Shown here piece after piece: positions 44,882 to 57,368 of a stretch of DNA of 64,000 nucleotides. Where the stretch lies: NCBI RefSeq assembly GCF_009727065.1, contig NZ_WNLP01000005.1, positions 62,001 through 126,000 of the forward strand. The letters are read 5' to 3'. The position numbers and the translations under genes were made by a program. How positions within the stretch are numbered: position 1 is the stretch's first letter; every line of letters begins with the position of its first letter. A model generated the notes under the pieces. The model saw only the letters and a program-made list of their open reading frames with translations, made no database searches and was not told where the DNA came from. The stretch is from Bifidobacterium canis. Lineage in GTDB: Bacteria; Actinomycetota; Actinomycetes; Actinomycetales; Bifidobacteriaceae.

Positions 44882-44983
44882 GATTCCTATTTTGTTTAAA
44901 ATATCACGTATTTTGCAGTTAACAGTTCAAGTTTTATGCTCAAGCTAAAACAGTTATATATTTCTCTGGTTTTTGTATAAAAA

Positions 44984-45026
44984 CGGCTGTGGCCGCACGC
45001 AATATTTCTGCGTGCGGCCACAGCCG
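44984..45026 (-). terminator. Terminator of the DUF4012 gene
   Basis: A perfect 18-bp GC-rich stem (44984-45001 / 45009-45026) ends in TTTTTAT on the minus strand, about 37 bp after the gene's stop. Confidence 0.9.
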
Positions 45027-45062
45027 GTTGCTATGCCATTGTTGGCGTATTCGTTGTATTTG

Positions 45063-46891
45063 CTAGTTTGCGGGGCAGGAATTCATGTATTGCACATGCG
45101 TGTCTTCAGTGCCCATTGGCGTTTGATCGATCTTCAACTGCGAAGTTGCGTACTTCGTGGTTGTAACATCGAACGAATAGGTCACTGTCTGCTCTGGGCG
45201 GATTTGAGCCAGAGATTGATACATGATCTCTGCATACAACGAGTCCATCTGTGGTGTTGAAGCAGTGCCCTCCACCTTGAAGTTGGAAATCTCACCGCCC
45301 AATGGCGGGAAGAAGAGTATCTTCTCAACACCCGTTCCCTCGTTGTATGAAAGCTCACCGGTGAGATAGTTCGGCAGTTTTTCGACTTCCTCGTCCGTCA
45401 AAGTATTGTGCAACGTGTATTCCACATGATACTTGTATGGCGCACTGTCAGTACAGATCTGCGTGACCTTCGTGGAACGCTGAATATACCAGCCGATCTT
45501 CGATGGGTTCTGTTCTGTCAGATAGATGCCAACTGCAGGTTTCGCCTTATCAGTTGGTGTGGTAGCCGACAGACCCGAATCTTTGAGAAGTTTTTCCAGT
45601 GATTCATTAAACGAATACATGGAGAAATGACGTTGATGAGATAGCGAGATCACATCTTTTGCAAGGGTCGCAATGGTTTTCATATCCATCTGAGACATTA
45701 ACTTGCTTACGCATTCCTTGGCAACGATGCCGAAATATGCATCAGACTCATCGAGATAGTCCTTGTACACCGTGTTCATCAGAAACTCGGCAGTATTGCT
45801 GCCGGTAAGCACAGTTCCATTTGGTAGCTTGATGTCTCCGGTAGCTTTCACTAACGCCTGAACCATAACGGGATCAGCCAAGATAACACCATCAAGCTCC
45901 GTGTTCTCACCCCAAGGAGTCTTGTCCCAAATCGTTTTAAATGCCTCAGCAGTGCTTTGCGTGGATGGATAGTTGGCAAGGTCGCGAACATCATACGACA
46001 TATAGAGCGGGCCTTCAGCCCTGAAGATTCTGTTCGAATCCGCATCAATATCTGCCACACCGTACTGTACATAATCTGGGTTGGAGCGGAAATCACCTAT
46101 AGTGAATTTGCCTCTATCGAGGGTGAGCGTGCCAATAGCGCCAATCAGCCCACCCGACATACGCATTTCCGCCGGAGTCATAGCCATAATGGCATATGTT
46201 TGAGGTGAATAATACCCCAAATATGACGGCAGCTCTTTAGCAACATCTTCAACCTGCTGAAGAGTGTTATCGGCAGTGCTCACCATGCCTTTGGCTTGGT
46301 TGACCAAGTTCCGCACAATTCCGATAGAAGGCTCTTCAAGATCGTTGATGCGATTAAGCTGCTTCATCAAATTGCTATTGGCGGTTGCCAAAGCCGGCAG
46401 CTCTTCGGTTATTGGCTCGATATTAATGCTGCCGTCAGAGAGCAACTTTGATTGCATAAGTTTTGTGGCGATATTAGCGTATTCAGGCGCATTCTGCTTC
46501 ACTATGTCATCGACGATCTGTGTGAGATTCTGCGCAACACGAATATTGCTGCCGACGCCTGGCCATGACGCCACGAAACTCCACAGCCTATTGTGCGTAA
46601 TCTCGTTTGCCTGCTTCGTGTTCTCCTGCATCTGAGAGATCGCGTCCGACATGTTGCTCAGATTGCCGCCTTTAACGGCATCTTTCACCACGGCAATGGC
46701 TTTTTCCTCATGGTTCTTCACCATGATGGCCTGAGTACCGAGTGTGCCGAAGAAACCGATGATCACAGCAAAATGGCAATAAGAATCCATCCCCACCAAT
46801 GGATGCGTTTATACCACGCTCTCTTCACAGCTGCATGCTTTTTCTCATTGCCTTCGGCAGTCTCAGACTTCTGCACTTCTGTCTGGGCCAT
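45063..46891 (-). CDS. DUF4012 membrane-anchored protein, frameshifted near 46770
   Basis: The true start is ATG 46889-46891: MAQTEVQKSETAEGNEKKH, then a membrane helix WILIAIFAVIIGFFG. One base added to the A4 run at 46770-46773 joins this leader to the long frame, giving about 609 residues. The body (helical to about 220, then an alpha/beta domain with MTPAEMRMSGGLIGAIGTLT and YFGIVAKECVSKLMSQM) matches DUF4012, widespread in Gram-positive EPS and wall-polymer loci. The function is unknown. It lies at the edge of the EPS locus. Confidence 0.8.
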
Positions 46892-47021
46892 ACCCGACCT
46901 TTCGTTTCAGGAATCATGGGGATCAGGAACTATGATCACTTAAGAATAGTGTTTAACTCGTACAACGAGTGTAGTACCCCTGCCTGAATCGGCAAATGCC
47001 TCAAATCGGATCTCCACAATT

Positions 47022-48041
<1,020 letters not shown>

Positions 48042-48658
48042 TCACTTATGTGCAAGCGCAGTAACAACCGACCAAGCGGCCAAAGTGAGTCCATCGTGTA
48101 TCATGCCCTGTTGAATCATCTGCTCGAACACCGGCACCGACACCCAGTGCAATACGCTCAATTCCCAATCAGTCTGCGCCGATGGATTATTCTCACAATC
48201 CAGCGTCACCACTGCAATGCGATCACGTAACATACCGGTATCAGCATGCACAATCTGACGAATGTGAGCTTCTGACACAGCCACAACTATGCCGGTTTCC
48301 TCTCGGAATTCGCGTACGGCAGTTTCTTCAACTGCTTCACCTTGCTCACCCATGCCTCGGGGAAATTCCCACTCCCACATCGTCAACGACGGTCGCCAGT
48401 GACGGCCCAAAAGAATATACGCAGCATCTCCAATATGGTGATATGCCACACAAATGGCACCGGTCTTTCCTTGCTTTACCGACGCAACATGAAATTGCAC
48501 ATGCTGACCCGAGGCTTTAACTTTAGCCTCGATTTTTCCACTGTGTAGTCGGCACCGCCTTCTTCACGATACACTACCCGCTCATTCAAGACTTGCAGAG
48601 GTGATGCTCCTGATGGTTCTGCTTCAATCTGCTCTATGCAGTTAATATAGTCAATCAT
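48042..48658 (-). CDS. Nudix hydrolase, frameshifted near 48533
   Basis: The first frame (MIDYINCIEQIEAEPSGASP to DYTVEK) and the second (CVAYHHIGDAAYILLGRHWR onward) join if the T5 run at 48533-48537 had one more base, giving VEKIEAKVKASGQHVQFHVA and about 205 residues. The Nudix box is GMGEQGEAVEETAVREFREE with the expected Glu pair, followed by a typical ADP-sugar-pyrophosphatase-like fold. It precedes rfbB and overlaps its start, so a role in nucleotide-sugar housekeeping is plausible but unproven. Confidence 0.8.
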
Positions 48659-48773
48659 CAGTGATCACAGGCTCCTGTACAAGCTTAATTCTTATTAAGA
48701 CTGACAATAGTTTTTTCCGAAGATTTTGCTCTAAAATACCATTGCAATACTTCATTTATTGTCGGCAATAAGT

Positions 48774-50319
48774 TCACAAAAAGATTACCGCAATAATAAT
48801 ACTAATGGGCATAGTGCTACTAGTCAGCAAACCAGAATCCACGATCGCTGAAACGACTGCCGCTATGGCTACTATCAAAGCTGAGATACCCAAATTTTTC
48901 TGCTGATCTTTAAAGGTTTTTCTTCAGTATCATCGCCAACTGCATATGAGATATCCCTCGTGGCATGCTTCTGCTCTCTTGCGCTGCTGTGACTATCGCA
49001 TGCCCTCCACTGCGCAATAGTGCCACGATGCGCATAGCAGAAGTCAGCAAACGTCCCATCAGGCATTTCACCCAGTGCAATGGTGATTTCTCCGTCGAAG
49101 GATAACGAATGGCCTGGTTCTTGATTATCTTTGGAGTACTGCTCTACGAAAGAATTCTTGGTAGCACGCACAGTGATCAAATCAGCTTGAAGCAACTCTG
49201 CTACTGCAAGATCATAGATGTACTGATACCAATCCTCAAGATAATCATGTAACTTCAAATTATCGTTAGAAAGTCTATTTGCAAACCTCAATTGACGAAT
49301 CTTTTTGAATGCATCGGTTCGTTTGAGACATTCTCCTATAGCATGTACCTCAGCAACTTCTTGATCGTTAAGTCTCCAGTTCTTTCGGAGCTGCCTGTCT
49401 AAAGTATCACAGCTAAGTCCATAATGGCCTATAAAAGATCCCCCAAAAGATCTTTTTCATCGTTAGATGTTTTATCATGCGGATGTTCCTGATCTTCATA
49501 TGCAACCAACCCACTATTCACTGCTTGAACCCATGAGCGCAATTGGTCAGTCAGAAAAGTGAATAATTGCACTGACCATTCTGTCTCATCTGCCGCTACT
49601 GTTGCAGCGTAGTGGGCAAATGCGTCAGCAATAATTGAACAAATGTCATCCGTCCCTTGATCGAAGTGCTCAAGACGTCGTGTGAGATATAGGTTATACT
49701 GCCCCATCTTCTCGATACCGGATCGCGTTACATGCAGTCCAGACATTGAATAATACATAGGATTCAGTGTGTAGACACCATATTCCTGCTGCGTGAAGAA
49801 AAACGACTTCATGCAGTGCTCAAGATCAGCTGCACGGCCTGAGATCACCAGCACTGCGTTGTCTTTGCTGAAATTCCCCAACATGTCATTGATGCGCTGA
49901 GGTCCCAAAGAGAGGAAAAATATTCCATCGAGCAATTGGTTATATGGAATCACAATGTTTTCCGCATACAGATACGCAGAACGCATGATTCCCGCGAATC
50001 TATTGGCATATTCAGGGTACAACGATAGCAAACGCTCGTTTTTCTCTGCATCAAGATCCCTGCAATATGCTCTCATGCATGATTGCACCTCATTATTGCT
50101 TAATCGTGTCTGTTTACCCGGAACTTGCTCGTCATCATTCGCGCAAGTTATTTCTGGAAGCGTCTGGGTTAGTGTGCTCTCAAAAGCAAAGTTATTGCGA
50201 TGCCATTCATGTTGGGTGATGTCAGCCCAGGTTCGGCTCTGCTCCAATGAGTCAAGGTTGGCAATAACGACCCTGTTAATCTTTTGATTTGCCTGCGTCT
50301 TCTCGCTCTTTCCTCGCAT
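48774..50319 (-). CDS. Unknown EPS-locus protein with C-terminal membrane hairpin, two frameshifts
   Basis: Three reading frames line up as one gene if the A4 run at 49434-49437 and the T5 run at 48917-48921 each had one more base. The result is about 515 residues. The N-terminal two thirds is soluble and mixed helical (ENIVIPYNQLLDGIFFLSLG, VLVISGRAADLEHCMKSFFF, LTRRLEHFDQGTDDICS). The last about 45 residues are two membrane helices (LGISALIVAIAAVVSAIVDS, then PISIIIAVIFL). I do not recognise the family. It lies 11 bp after the Wzz gene and 115 bp before the Nudix gene. Confidence 0.6.
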
Positions 50320-50330
50320 CGCCGCCCCTG

Positions 50331-51727
50331 TCAGCCGATCACTTGCTCCGCTAAGAACTTGGGCTCAGCGAAACTGAGCCCGTCAGGAATCTCACTGTTT
50401 TCAGTGTAAAGCATGCCTGCCACAGATACATTCATATCGTTTGCCAGGTCTGCAAGCGCGTCAAGTTCCTCGTATGAGGTTTGCTGGCGTCCAGCAACGC
50501 CGATGAGATCTGCACCAACCTGTGCAGCAGTCAATCCATCGGCTGGCGATGCTGTAACCAGCATCACATAGTCATAGTCTGCAGTCACGGCCGACAAGAA
50601 CTTTACCAGTGCTTCGTTCATGAGATCCATTGCATTCAGTGGTACAGGACCAGCTGCGATAGCATCCACTGCCTTGCCATTCATATTCACATGCTGAATG
50701 CTGTCGTGCACACTCAAACGTTGCGCCAGCACGTCAGTGAACCCTTGCGCTTCACGCAGTTGCAGCACAGGTGCCAATTCATTGTGCTCAAATGTGGCGT
50801 CAACGAGTAGCACACTGCCACTGTCTGCCAGAGTACATGCAATACCTCTGGCTATTTCACAGGTAGTGTGTACCAATGCACTATCACCTATTGGCGTAAA
50901 CGCAAAGCAACGACTATGCGTTTCCACATATGGAGATGATACCATGAGACGACTGCTGATGAGTTCAAAACTCTTCATCTTGGATTCATCTGCCGTGTTT
51001 GCAACTTCGCCTATCACCGGCACATCAATATGCATTTCGAGGTCTTTGCGATTCTTCACGCGACGGGAGCATGCATCTTGAATCAATTCGGCAGTAATGC
51101 CTAGCAATAAGCCCAACAGAGCTCCACCAAGTACCATGAATTTATTTTTGATCCACGCATCAGCGCAGCGTCTTCTGCCTTTTGAATCGTTTGCGCCTGC
51201 AGTGCATACTGGGACTGCGCGGATTGCTGACGAATCAGTTTACCATAGGAGGCACTGACTGCATTTGCGATCTGCACCGCGGAATCAGCGTCGCTCTCAG
51301 AAGCCGCGACGCTAAGAATCGAAGTATCTTGTGTATTCGCCACTGATATCGTATTTGCAAGCTGGCTCGTGCTCATACTGAGGTGCAACTCATCAATAAC
51401 CGGCTGCAGCACGCTTGAGCTTTTGCACACATCTTGAGCATTCGACGCTTGCAATCTCAAATATGCCGTTGAATTAGTTGTGATCAAAGGACCTGAATAA
51501 CCGTCCGCGCCCGAGTCACTTGTATTTTCTGACACCGACAGCAATACCTTGGTCTCAGCAACATAACTGAACGACTCACCGCGCTGCATAAACATGGCCA
51601 GTCCAGTAACCACAGCAAAAACCACAAGACCCGTGATCCAATGGGCACGGAGAATATGCCAGAAACCGCGTAGAGTTACACCACTGTCTTTTTCGTCTCT
51701 AACCAATTGACTGTATTGCTGTGCCAT
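50331..51727 (-). CDS. Wzz-type chain-length regulator with degenerate tyrosine-kinase domain, frameshifted near 51150-51190
   Basis: The N-terminal frame carries the Wzz layout: cytoplasmic leader MAQQYSQLVRDEKD, first helix WITGLVVFAVVTGLAM, then a long outer helix region (NSTAYLRLQASNAQDVC, IQIANAVSASYGKLI-like). The second frame gives the second helix (VLGGALLGLLLGITAELI) and a C-terminal BY-kinase-like domain. That domain lacks a recognisable Walker A GK(S/T); the equivalent stretch reads FTPIGDSALVHTT, while VLLVDATF keeps the A'-type Asp. No C-terminal Tyr cluster is present. One missing base within about 51150-51190 splits it; repaired length is about 465. It likely controls EPS chain length, probably without kinase activity. 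Confidence 0.8.
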
Positions 51728-51972
51728 AACACACCTCTAGTAGATCCATCAACTCCATCTAGTTCCATCTGCCACGTACATTATCACGGAACAAAGTGAC
51801 ATAAAACCAAGCAGCAAACCGATTCTACGCAAAAGAGGAATATACAACTAATTACATGAAGTTGATGCTTCAAGCGTACCTGTTCAACTACGGCATTATA
51901 AATGTCAAGATATACTGTCAAATATAGTAGAATTTGAGTTTATATTGTACATCACACAGTTTTAAGGCGATT
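51728..51972. other. Divergent intergenic region in the EPS locus
   Basis: It lies between the Wzz gene (minus) and the first plus-strand glycosyltransferase, so it should hold two promoters. It is AT-rich; no gene or repeat was seen. Confidence 0.4.
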
Positions 51973-52983
51973 ATGCAGTCTTCATCAGCGATACCAACAT
52001 TTAGCGTTGTTATTCCAGTCCATAACGTCGAGACGTACTTGCCGCGACTCTTTACAACATTACGCAATCAGAACCTCGAACAGACAGAGATCATTTTCGT
52101 TGATGACGGTTCCACAGATCGTTCTCCGCAACTGCTGGATGAGGTCGCCAATGAAGAGCATTTCGTAGTGCTCCATCAAAACAACCAAGGTGTTGCAACG
52201 GCGCGCAATAATGCGGTAGCACACGCTAATGGCGACTACCTGTGCTTCATCGACCCTGATGACAATGTGAGTGATGGTTATTTTGCAACGTTGCGGGAAA
52301 CCGCCGCGCGCACGCATGCCGATCTTCTGCTCACCGATTGGTGGAAGATGAAGGATGACGGCATCGAGCGTAAAGAGATCAGCATGCTGAGCGATGCCGA
52401 TAATCTTGATGCGCACGCTGTGCTCAACACCATTTTGCATACTGATACGATTATCGGGTCACTGTGGGCCAAAGCTTTCGCACGGCACTTGTTCACCAAC
52501 AATCCATTCCCCCCACAACGCACATGCTCTGATTTCGTGCCGTGCGTCACTGCCATCGCGAATGCCCGCACCGTGGCATATGCATCTGGAATTCATTACG
52601 AATACACTTCGTCGCGCCCAGATAGTCTGCAAAACAGCCAAAGCGAGCAAGACGTGCGTGATTCCGTGCTGGTGCATCAGCAGTTCTCACACCTTCTGCA
52701 AGAAAAATTCCCCGATCTCATGCCCTCTGCAGAACTCGACATGCTAGGAAGCCGCATGCAAGCGTGTATTCACACGTGCCGTTCCGCAAAAATCTCTCCG
52801 AAGAGACGCAAACACGTGTTTTATGAGTATCAGCGCGGGCTATTCTCGCATATTCCTCAAGTATGGCACGAGCACATGGGTAGCAGAAAAGATCGTGTGC
52901 TGTATACGATTATCTCGCTTGGATATGTCCCCGCTCAGGCTGCTCTCAAGACACGCGCACATATCGCCAGAGCACGGCACTAG
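51973..52983 (+). CDS. Glycosyltransferase family 2
   Basis: This 336-residue transferase has the GT2/GT-A fold: FSVVIPVHNVETYLPRLF, IIFVDDGSTDRSPQLLDE, NQGVATARNNAVAHANGDYL and the metal-binding CFIDPDDNVSDGYF. The C-terminal half is helical and variable, as usual for acceptor specificity. The start is ATG 51973 behind AAGGCG. It likely adds one sugar of the EPS repeat unit on the cytoplasmic face. The sugar cannot be predicted. The plus-strand orientation is opposite to most of the locus. Confidence 0.9.
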   Translation: MQSSSAIPTFSVVIPVHNVETYLPRLFTTLRNQNLEQTEIIFVDDGSTDRSPQLLDEVANEEHFVVLHQNNQGVATARNNAVAHANGDYLCFIDPDDNVSDGYFATLRETAARTHADLLLTDWWKMKDDGIERKEISMLSDADNLDAHAVLNTILHTDTIIGSLWAKAFARHLFTNNPFPPQRTCSDFVPCVTAIANARTVAYASGIHYEYTSSRPDSLQNSQSEQDVRDSVLVHQQFSHLLQEKFPDLMPSAELDMLGSRMQACIHTCRSAKISPKRRKHVFYEYQRGLFSHIPQVWHEHMGSRKDRVLYTIISLGYVPAQAALKTRAHIARARH

Positions 52984-52999
52984 TTTGGAAGAAGGAACT

Positions 53000-53955
53000 G
53001 TGAACGCGCTAGATCAACTCTCTTATATCCGCAAGAACTACTCCACCAGACTTGCCATGACCAAAGCAATGACTACCGTTGCTGCTCAATTGGGTAAGTT
53101 CACGCATTTCTACCCTGCGGCATTGTATGACTACTCTTCCAATATCGTAGAGAAGCAATTGCTCTCAAAGTACGGCGACTTTCTCTCTACATGGATCATG
53201 GCGCACCCTGAAGAAACAGCAACACCATTTACCACACAGGCTCCTCATGCATGGATGTGTTGGCTGCAGGGGGAAGATGATCTACCGCCATTGCTACAAC
53301 GTATCACCAATGTGCAAAACATATGCTTGAAGACTATCAATATACAGTAATCTCACTTGAAAACATTGATGATTATGTTGAATTCCCAGCATATATTCAT
53401 GATAAATTCCGTGCTGGCGATATTTCTCCAGTGCATATGACAGATCTGATGCGTGTGGCCCTGCTTGAACAATATGGCGGCCTATGGATTGACGCTACTG
53501 TGCTACTCACTCAGTCTGTGCCACATTCAATATTTGAATCTCCGTTCTACACGATCAAAGATTTGGATACGCATTTTGCACAGTCGCAGAAATACCCGGA
53601 GATCAGACGCTGGGAGGGGTATATGATCGCCGGACAACCTCACGCGCTGCTGTATTCATGGATGAAAGACTTCCTATTCAACTATTGGAAGCACGAAACT
53701 CGCTTGATTCATTATTTAATGATCAATCAAGCCGCTTTAATAGGCATCGATAACATCCCCATCATCCAAGACGAATATATGCAACTACCATCATCGAACC
53801 GGTCCTGCGAGCTACTTGCCCCACAATTGAAAAGTGGCCAATTCAATTCTTTGGATGCGTTGATTCGCGATGGCACCTACGCATTCAAATTGTCGCGACA
53901 CGTCCCGTACGAAGAGACTGCTTTGAGCACATTATTTGCAACAATTCATGCATAA
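53000..53955 (+). CDS. Capsular-polysaccharide glycosyltransferase (DXD type), frameshifted near 53316
   Basis: The start is GTG 53000 behind GGAAGAAGGA (NALDQLSYIRKNYSTRLAM). The frame ends early at 53350; one more A in the A4 run at 53316-53319 gives TNVQKHMLEDYQYTVISLEN and joins the downstream frame, about 318 residues. The core motif HMTDLMRVALLEQYGGLWID carries the DxD-like element of the sugar-binding/capsular transferase family (Gly_transf_sug). The 17-bp gap from the GT2 gene suggests one transcript. It overlaps the end of the convergent polymerase by 10 bp. Confidence 0.8.
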
Positions 53956-55191
53956 ACTTGTTGAGCCGATATATAGAATCGTGTAAACGAGTGCCAGTCA
54001 TATACAGACATGACAACCAAAGCGAATAAAATACATATGAAAATCATATAGAGTACTCTGCTATATATAAATTGATCATATAGATTCGATACACGTACAG
54101 AGAAACTAGATGAGTTCGACTGCGACTGGAGACCTATTCGCTGGTTCACCTGATTACGTTCAATTAGACCCTGCATCACCCATGCAACTAGTGGAAGCGC
54201 AGCATACCAAGCAAGCGATGTGAATCTACGAAATGGTGTACCTGTTAGTGCAGATCCCACACACACCAACATGATGATTATAAAGAAACGGCAATAACGT
54301 TGCGCCGTCTGCTGCACGTTGAACCGTGCATAATATCGTGCAAGGAGCACAATACCAATACACATGCATAAGCGTAAAGCTGCAGTTGCTTGAGCCAAAG
54401 GACTAGCAAACAGTTCAAAGTTTGAGCCGAACATGTAGTAGCCATTCATTTTAGATAGCAAAATCTGTACAGCGGATCCAGCTCCGATCTTTGCCAACAC
54501 CCATACCGGCACATACGTCAACAACGGGTACAGCGCTATGCAAAATAAATAACTCGTAAAATGCCAGTTCTGGTTATTCTCGAAAGTAACACAGCAGCTA
54601 GAACGACCACCGAACTGAAATGCAGCAACGTTGCGGCAACAATAATCACACATCCTGCAATTGGCTGCCGATTGCGCAGCCAAAGATATGCTCCAGCAAT
54701 TGCCATTGCGAATGAAGCACCCTGTCGTACGCCAAAAACAACACCTGGCATATTAACGATGATCATCACAAAACGAACATAAACAGGAATATGCCTCGTG
54801 AAATGTGTTTTTTAGCCCATTCGCAATATATGACCAAAAACAATGCGCCATAAAGCAGAAATGCCGATATAGCTTTCAATAAATTCACATCATGAAAACC
54901 TGCAGCAATAGCTATCAATACCGTTGAAAGCGGATTCAACGCATATAGATCTGCAATTTGTGAGACACCATGTTCCTCTACAAGATGCACTTCAGTAGCG
55001 ATACGCTCCAAATCAGTATAGGAACCAGGCACCGGTTGCACGTAATAAGCCATCACAGCCATTCCTAACGTGAACAACAGTAATACTACAGCGCTTAATG
55101 AGCGTGCACGTTCAAACATAAATGACGTAGTCACAGTTAATAGACACGTACCTAGAACTAACATAAGTGGGAGTGCAAGAAGAAAAGGCAC
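53946..55191 (-). CDS. EpsG/Wzy-like EPS polymerase, two frameshifts
   Basis: Three frames join into about 415 residues if the A4 runs at 54770-54773 and 54542-54545 were one base longer. The start is GTG 55189-55191 with GGAG upstream (MPFLLALPLMLVLG). About ten membrane helices are visible, including LLKAISAFLLYGALFLVIYC, IAGAYLWLRNRQPIAGCVII, and VIYFCIALYPLLTYVP. A motif NMPGVVFGVRQGASFAMAIA fits EpsG-type polymerases, which join repeat units outside the membrane. It is the only polymerase candidate in the locus. The two breaks are the same one-base type as elsewhere. Confidence 0.8.
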
Positions 55192-55355
55192 AATATCACT
55201 CCATGCTAATGTTGAATTTCATCAGTGGGTATACCGATATCCGCAATGTATATTACCCCCACTTCCTAATCTATCTATACCGTTTCTAGGGTAGACGAAC
55301 CTATAGATTGTATTAAAAGCATCTATTATTTTCGTCGATTGAGAGAGGAATAGAT

Positions 55356-56240
55356 ATGTCAAAACATGCTTATCTTATCATGGCACATAGCTCATTTAGC
55401 GAATTGCAGTATCTACTCTCGATGATTGATGATGCGCGCAATGATATTTTCCTTCATATCGACAAGAAAACTAACAACGTACCGATGAATGAGCTTACTA
55501 ACAGCGTGCATCATTCCAGACTGTTTTTTACGCCTCGGTTGAATGTTGTGTGGGGAGGATCTTCCCAGATCGACTGTGAAATGCTGCTCTTTTCAGAAGC
55601 TGCCAGGGTTAGCCACTATGACTACTACCACCTGATTTCCGGCGTAGACGTTCCAGTGAAATCACAAGATTATATTCATGACTATTGCCAGCGCTACCGC
55701 GGATTGAATTTCATCACTTCTGCGCAAGACGGTGAACGCGGTCACGATCCAGCTGCCATCGCTATGCGTTACGATCAATACCACCTGTTGCAGAACACTT
55801 TGGTTGGGAAAAAACGCAACTTGGCAAAATATATCGACTTCGCTTCTTGTTACGCACAACGAGCTATCGGTATTCATCGTGGTAAAAACCGTGTGTTCCA
55901 CAAAAGTTTGAACTGGGTGAGCTTGACTGATGGGTGCGTACGATTTCTATTGTCACGTCAACAAGACATTCGCAAAACATATCGTTTCACCTATTGCTGC
56001 GATGAAGTGTTCATCATCTCCGAAATCTGGGGAACTCCATTAGAGTCAACACTTGCGCCTCAAGGCAATCTTCGTTTCATCGAATGGAAGCAATATTCGA
56101 AACATGACTCTTCACCACGTCCGATCGAAATGGGCGATCTGACTACTCTGGAATCACCAGACATTTTGTTCGCCAGAAAATTTGTATTGCCACAATGCGC
56201 CCCCGTGATTGACGCAGTGAAACGCTCGTGGAACAACTAG
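55356..56240 (+). CDS. Core-2/I-branching-type glycosyltransferase (GT14-like)
   Basis: This 294-residue transferase has the GT14/branch pattern: KHAYLIMAHSSFSELQYLLS, IFLHIDKKTNN, VVWGGSSQIDCEMLLF, YDYYHLISGVDVPVKSQDYI, LNWVSLTDGCVRFLL and FTYCCDEVFIISE. In animals this family makes beta-1,6-GlcNAc branches; bacterial members occur in capsule and EPS loci with varied sugars. The start is ATG 55356 behind GAGAGAGGAA. It is a single plus-strand gene between two minus-strand genes. Confidence 0.88.
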   Translation: MSKHAYLIMAHSSFSELQYLLSMIDDARNDIFLHIDKKTNNVPMNELTNSVHHSRLFFTPRLNVVWGGSSQIDCEMLLFSEAARVSHYDYYHLISGVDVPVKSQDYIHDYCQRYRGLNFITSAQDGERGHDPAAIAMRYDQYHLLQNTLVGKKRNLAKYIDFASCYAQRAIGIHRGKNRVFHKSLNWVSLTDGCVRFLLSRQQDIRKTYRFTYCCDEVFIISEIWGTPLESTLAPQGNLRFIEWKQYSKHDSSPRPIEMGDLTTLESPDILFARKFVLPQCAPVIDAVKRSWNN

Positions 56241-56277
56241 CGTCTTATTCTTTCAATATTGATAGCGCCGTCAAGCG

Positions 56278-57284
56278 CTAAGCAGCAATGGAACTTAAGC
56301 AATACCGCGAACACGGCAATAGATTTCGCTGCGCTTGCATAATCGAGCTGGCATAGTGCTTCGTTGTAAGGTTCACTGCTGATAATGCGGAGTAACTCTC
56401 GTTTTTATCACGATATGTTTGCGGATTCTGTGGGTGAAATATCCAAAACAGCATGTATGAATGCACACTTTGAATCACACGTGCATAAAATGCCTGATCC
56501 AAACGCTTATCATGTGAAAAAGTGTCGAGAAAAACTTTCGTTTCGTTATTCACTCGTGTGAACGTCTGTAGAATATCTGGCGAGTATTCACGACTTGAGG
56601 ATCCCTCTACCACCCGATAATGGTAGAGAGCCTGTGGCAGATATGCTACTCGCGCGGCAGCTTGCACAGCATACAAGTTAAAGATATTGTCTTCCATGCG
56701 GCTCATGCCCACAGGGAAGTGCAGGTCGTGATCGCGGAGAAATTGTGTTCGGTACAGTTTCGCCCAAGGTACTCCAACGGCGATGTACGGCGGATTGTAA
56801 TATTTGTTTTTCCCGAAAATCTGCAGCAAAGTGCGCACGCGCGTCTCATCATTCCATGCGAAAGCACTATGCTCGGGGAAAAATGATTCATTGCGCTGTG
56901 AGAGCCACGTTCAACCATGCAATCGCAAATTACTATATCTGCATCACTTCGACGCCCAAGTTCAGCAAGTCGGCTGAGAAATGTTGGGGCAATCCAATCA
57001 TCGGCATCGATGAAAGCGACCCATTCGCCTGAGGCATGGGCAATGCCATTGTTCCTAGCTGCAGCAACACCTTGGTTGCTCTGGTGCAATACAGTGAATA
57101 CGTTTGAGAAACTCTCGCACATACGCACAGTGCCGGTATCCGTCGAGCCATCATCAACAACAATGACTTCAACATTGTTGCAATCCTGAGCTTGCACGCT
57201 TTCCAAGCATTGCTGCAAATAAGTCGGATCAGCGTTGTAAACGGGAATCACAATGGAAACGGCTGGAGTTTTGCTGGGCATCAT
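56278..57284 (-). CDS. Glycosyltransferase family 2, frameshifted near 56879
   Basis: The N-terminal frame (MMPSKTPAVSIVIPVYNADP, VEVIVVDDGSTDTGTVRM, NQGVAAARNNGIAHASGEWV, AFIDADDWIAP) is a GT2 fold. The C-terminal frame (VGVPWAKLYRTQFLRDHDLH, MSRMEDNIFNLYAVQAAARV) completes the usual second half. Adding one base to the A5 run at 56879-56883 joins them through NHFFPEHSAFAWNDETRVRT, giving about 335 residues. It probably adds a sugar to the EPS unit. The gene ends 37 bp from the convergent GT14-like gene. Confidence 0.85.
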
Positions 57285-57305
57285 AGTCCTTTTCCATATA
57301 AAACG

Positions 57306-57361
57306 TTTTGGCTCGTCCGGTGCCTACACCTCTTAATGTGTAGGCACCGGACGAGCCAAAA
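57306..57361 (-). terminator. Strong hairpin after ugd
   Basis: A perfect 24-bp stem (57306-57329 / 57338-57361) with an 8-nt loop lies 7 bp after the ugd stop; downstream on the minus strand is CGTTTTATAT. It separates ugd from the GT2 gene. Confidence 0.85.
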
Positions 57362-57368
57362 ACTATAT

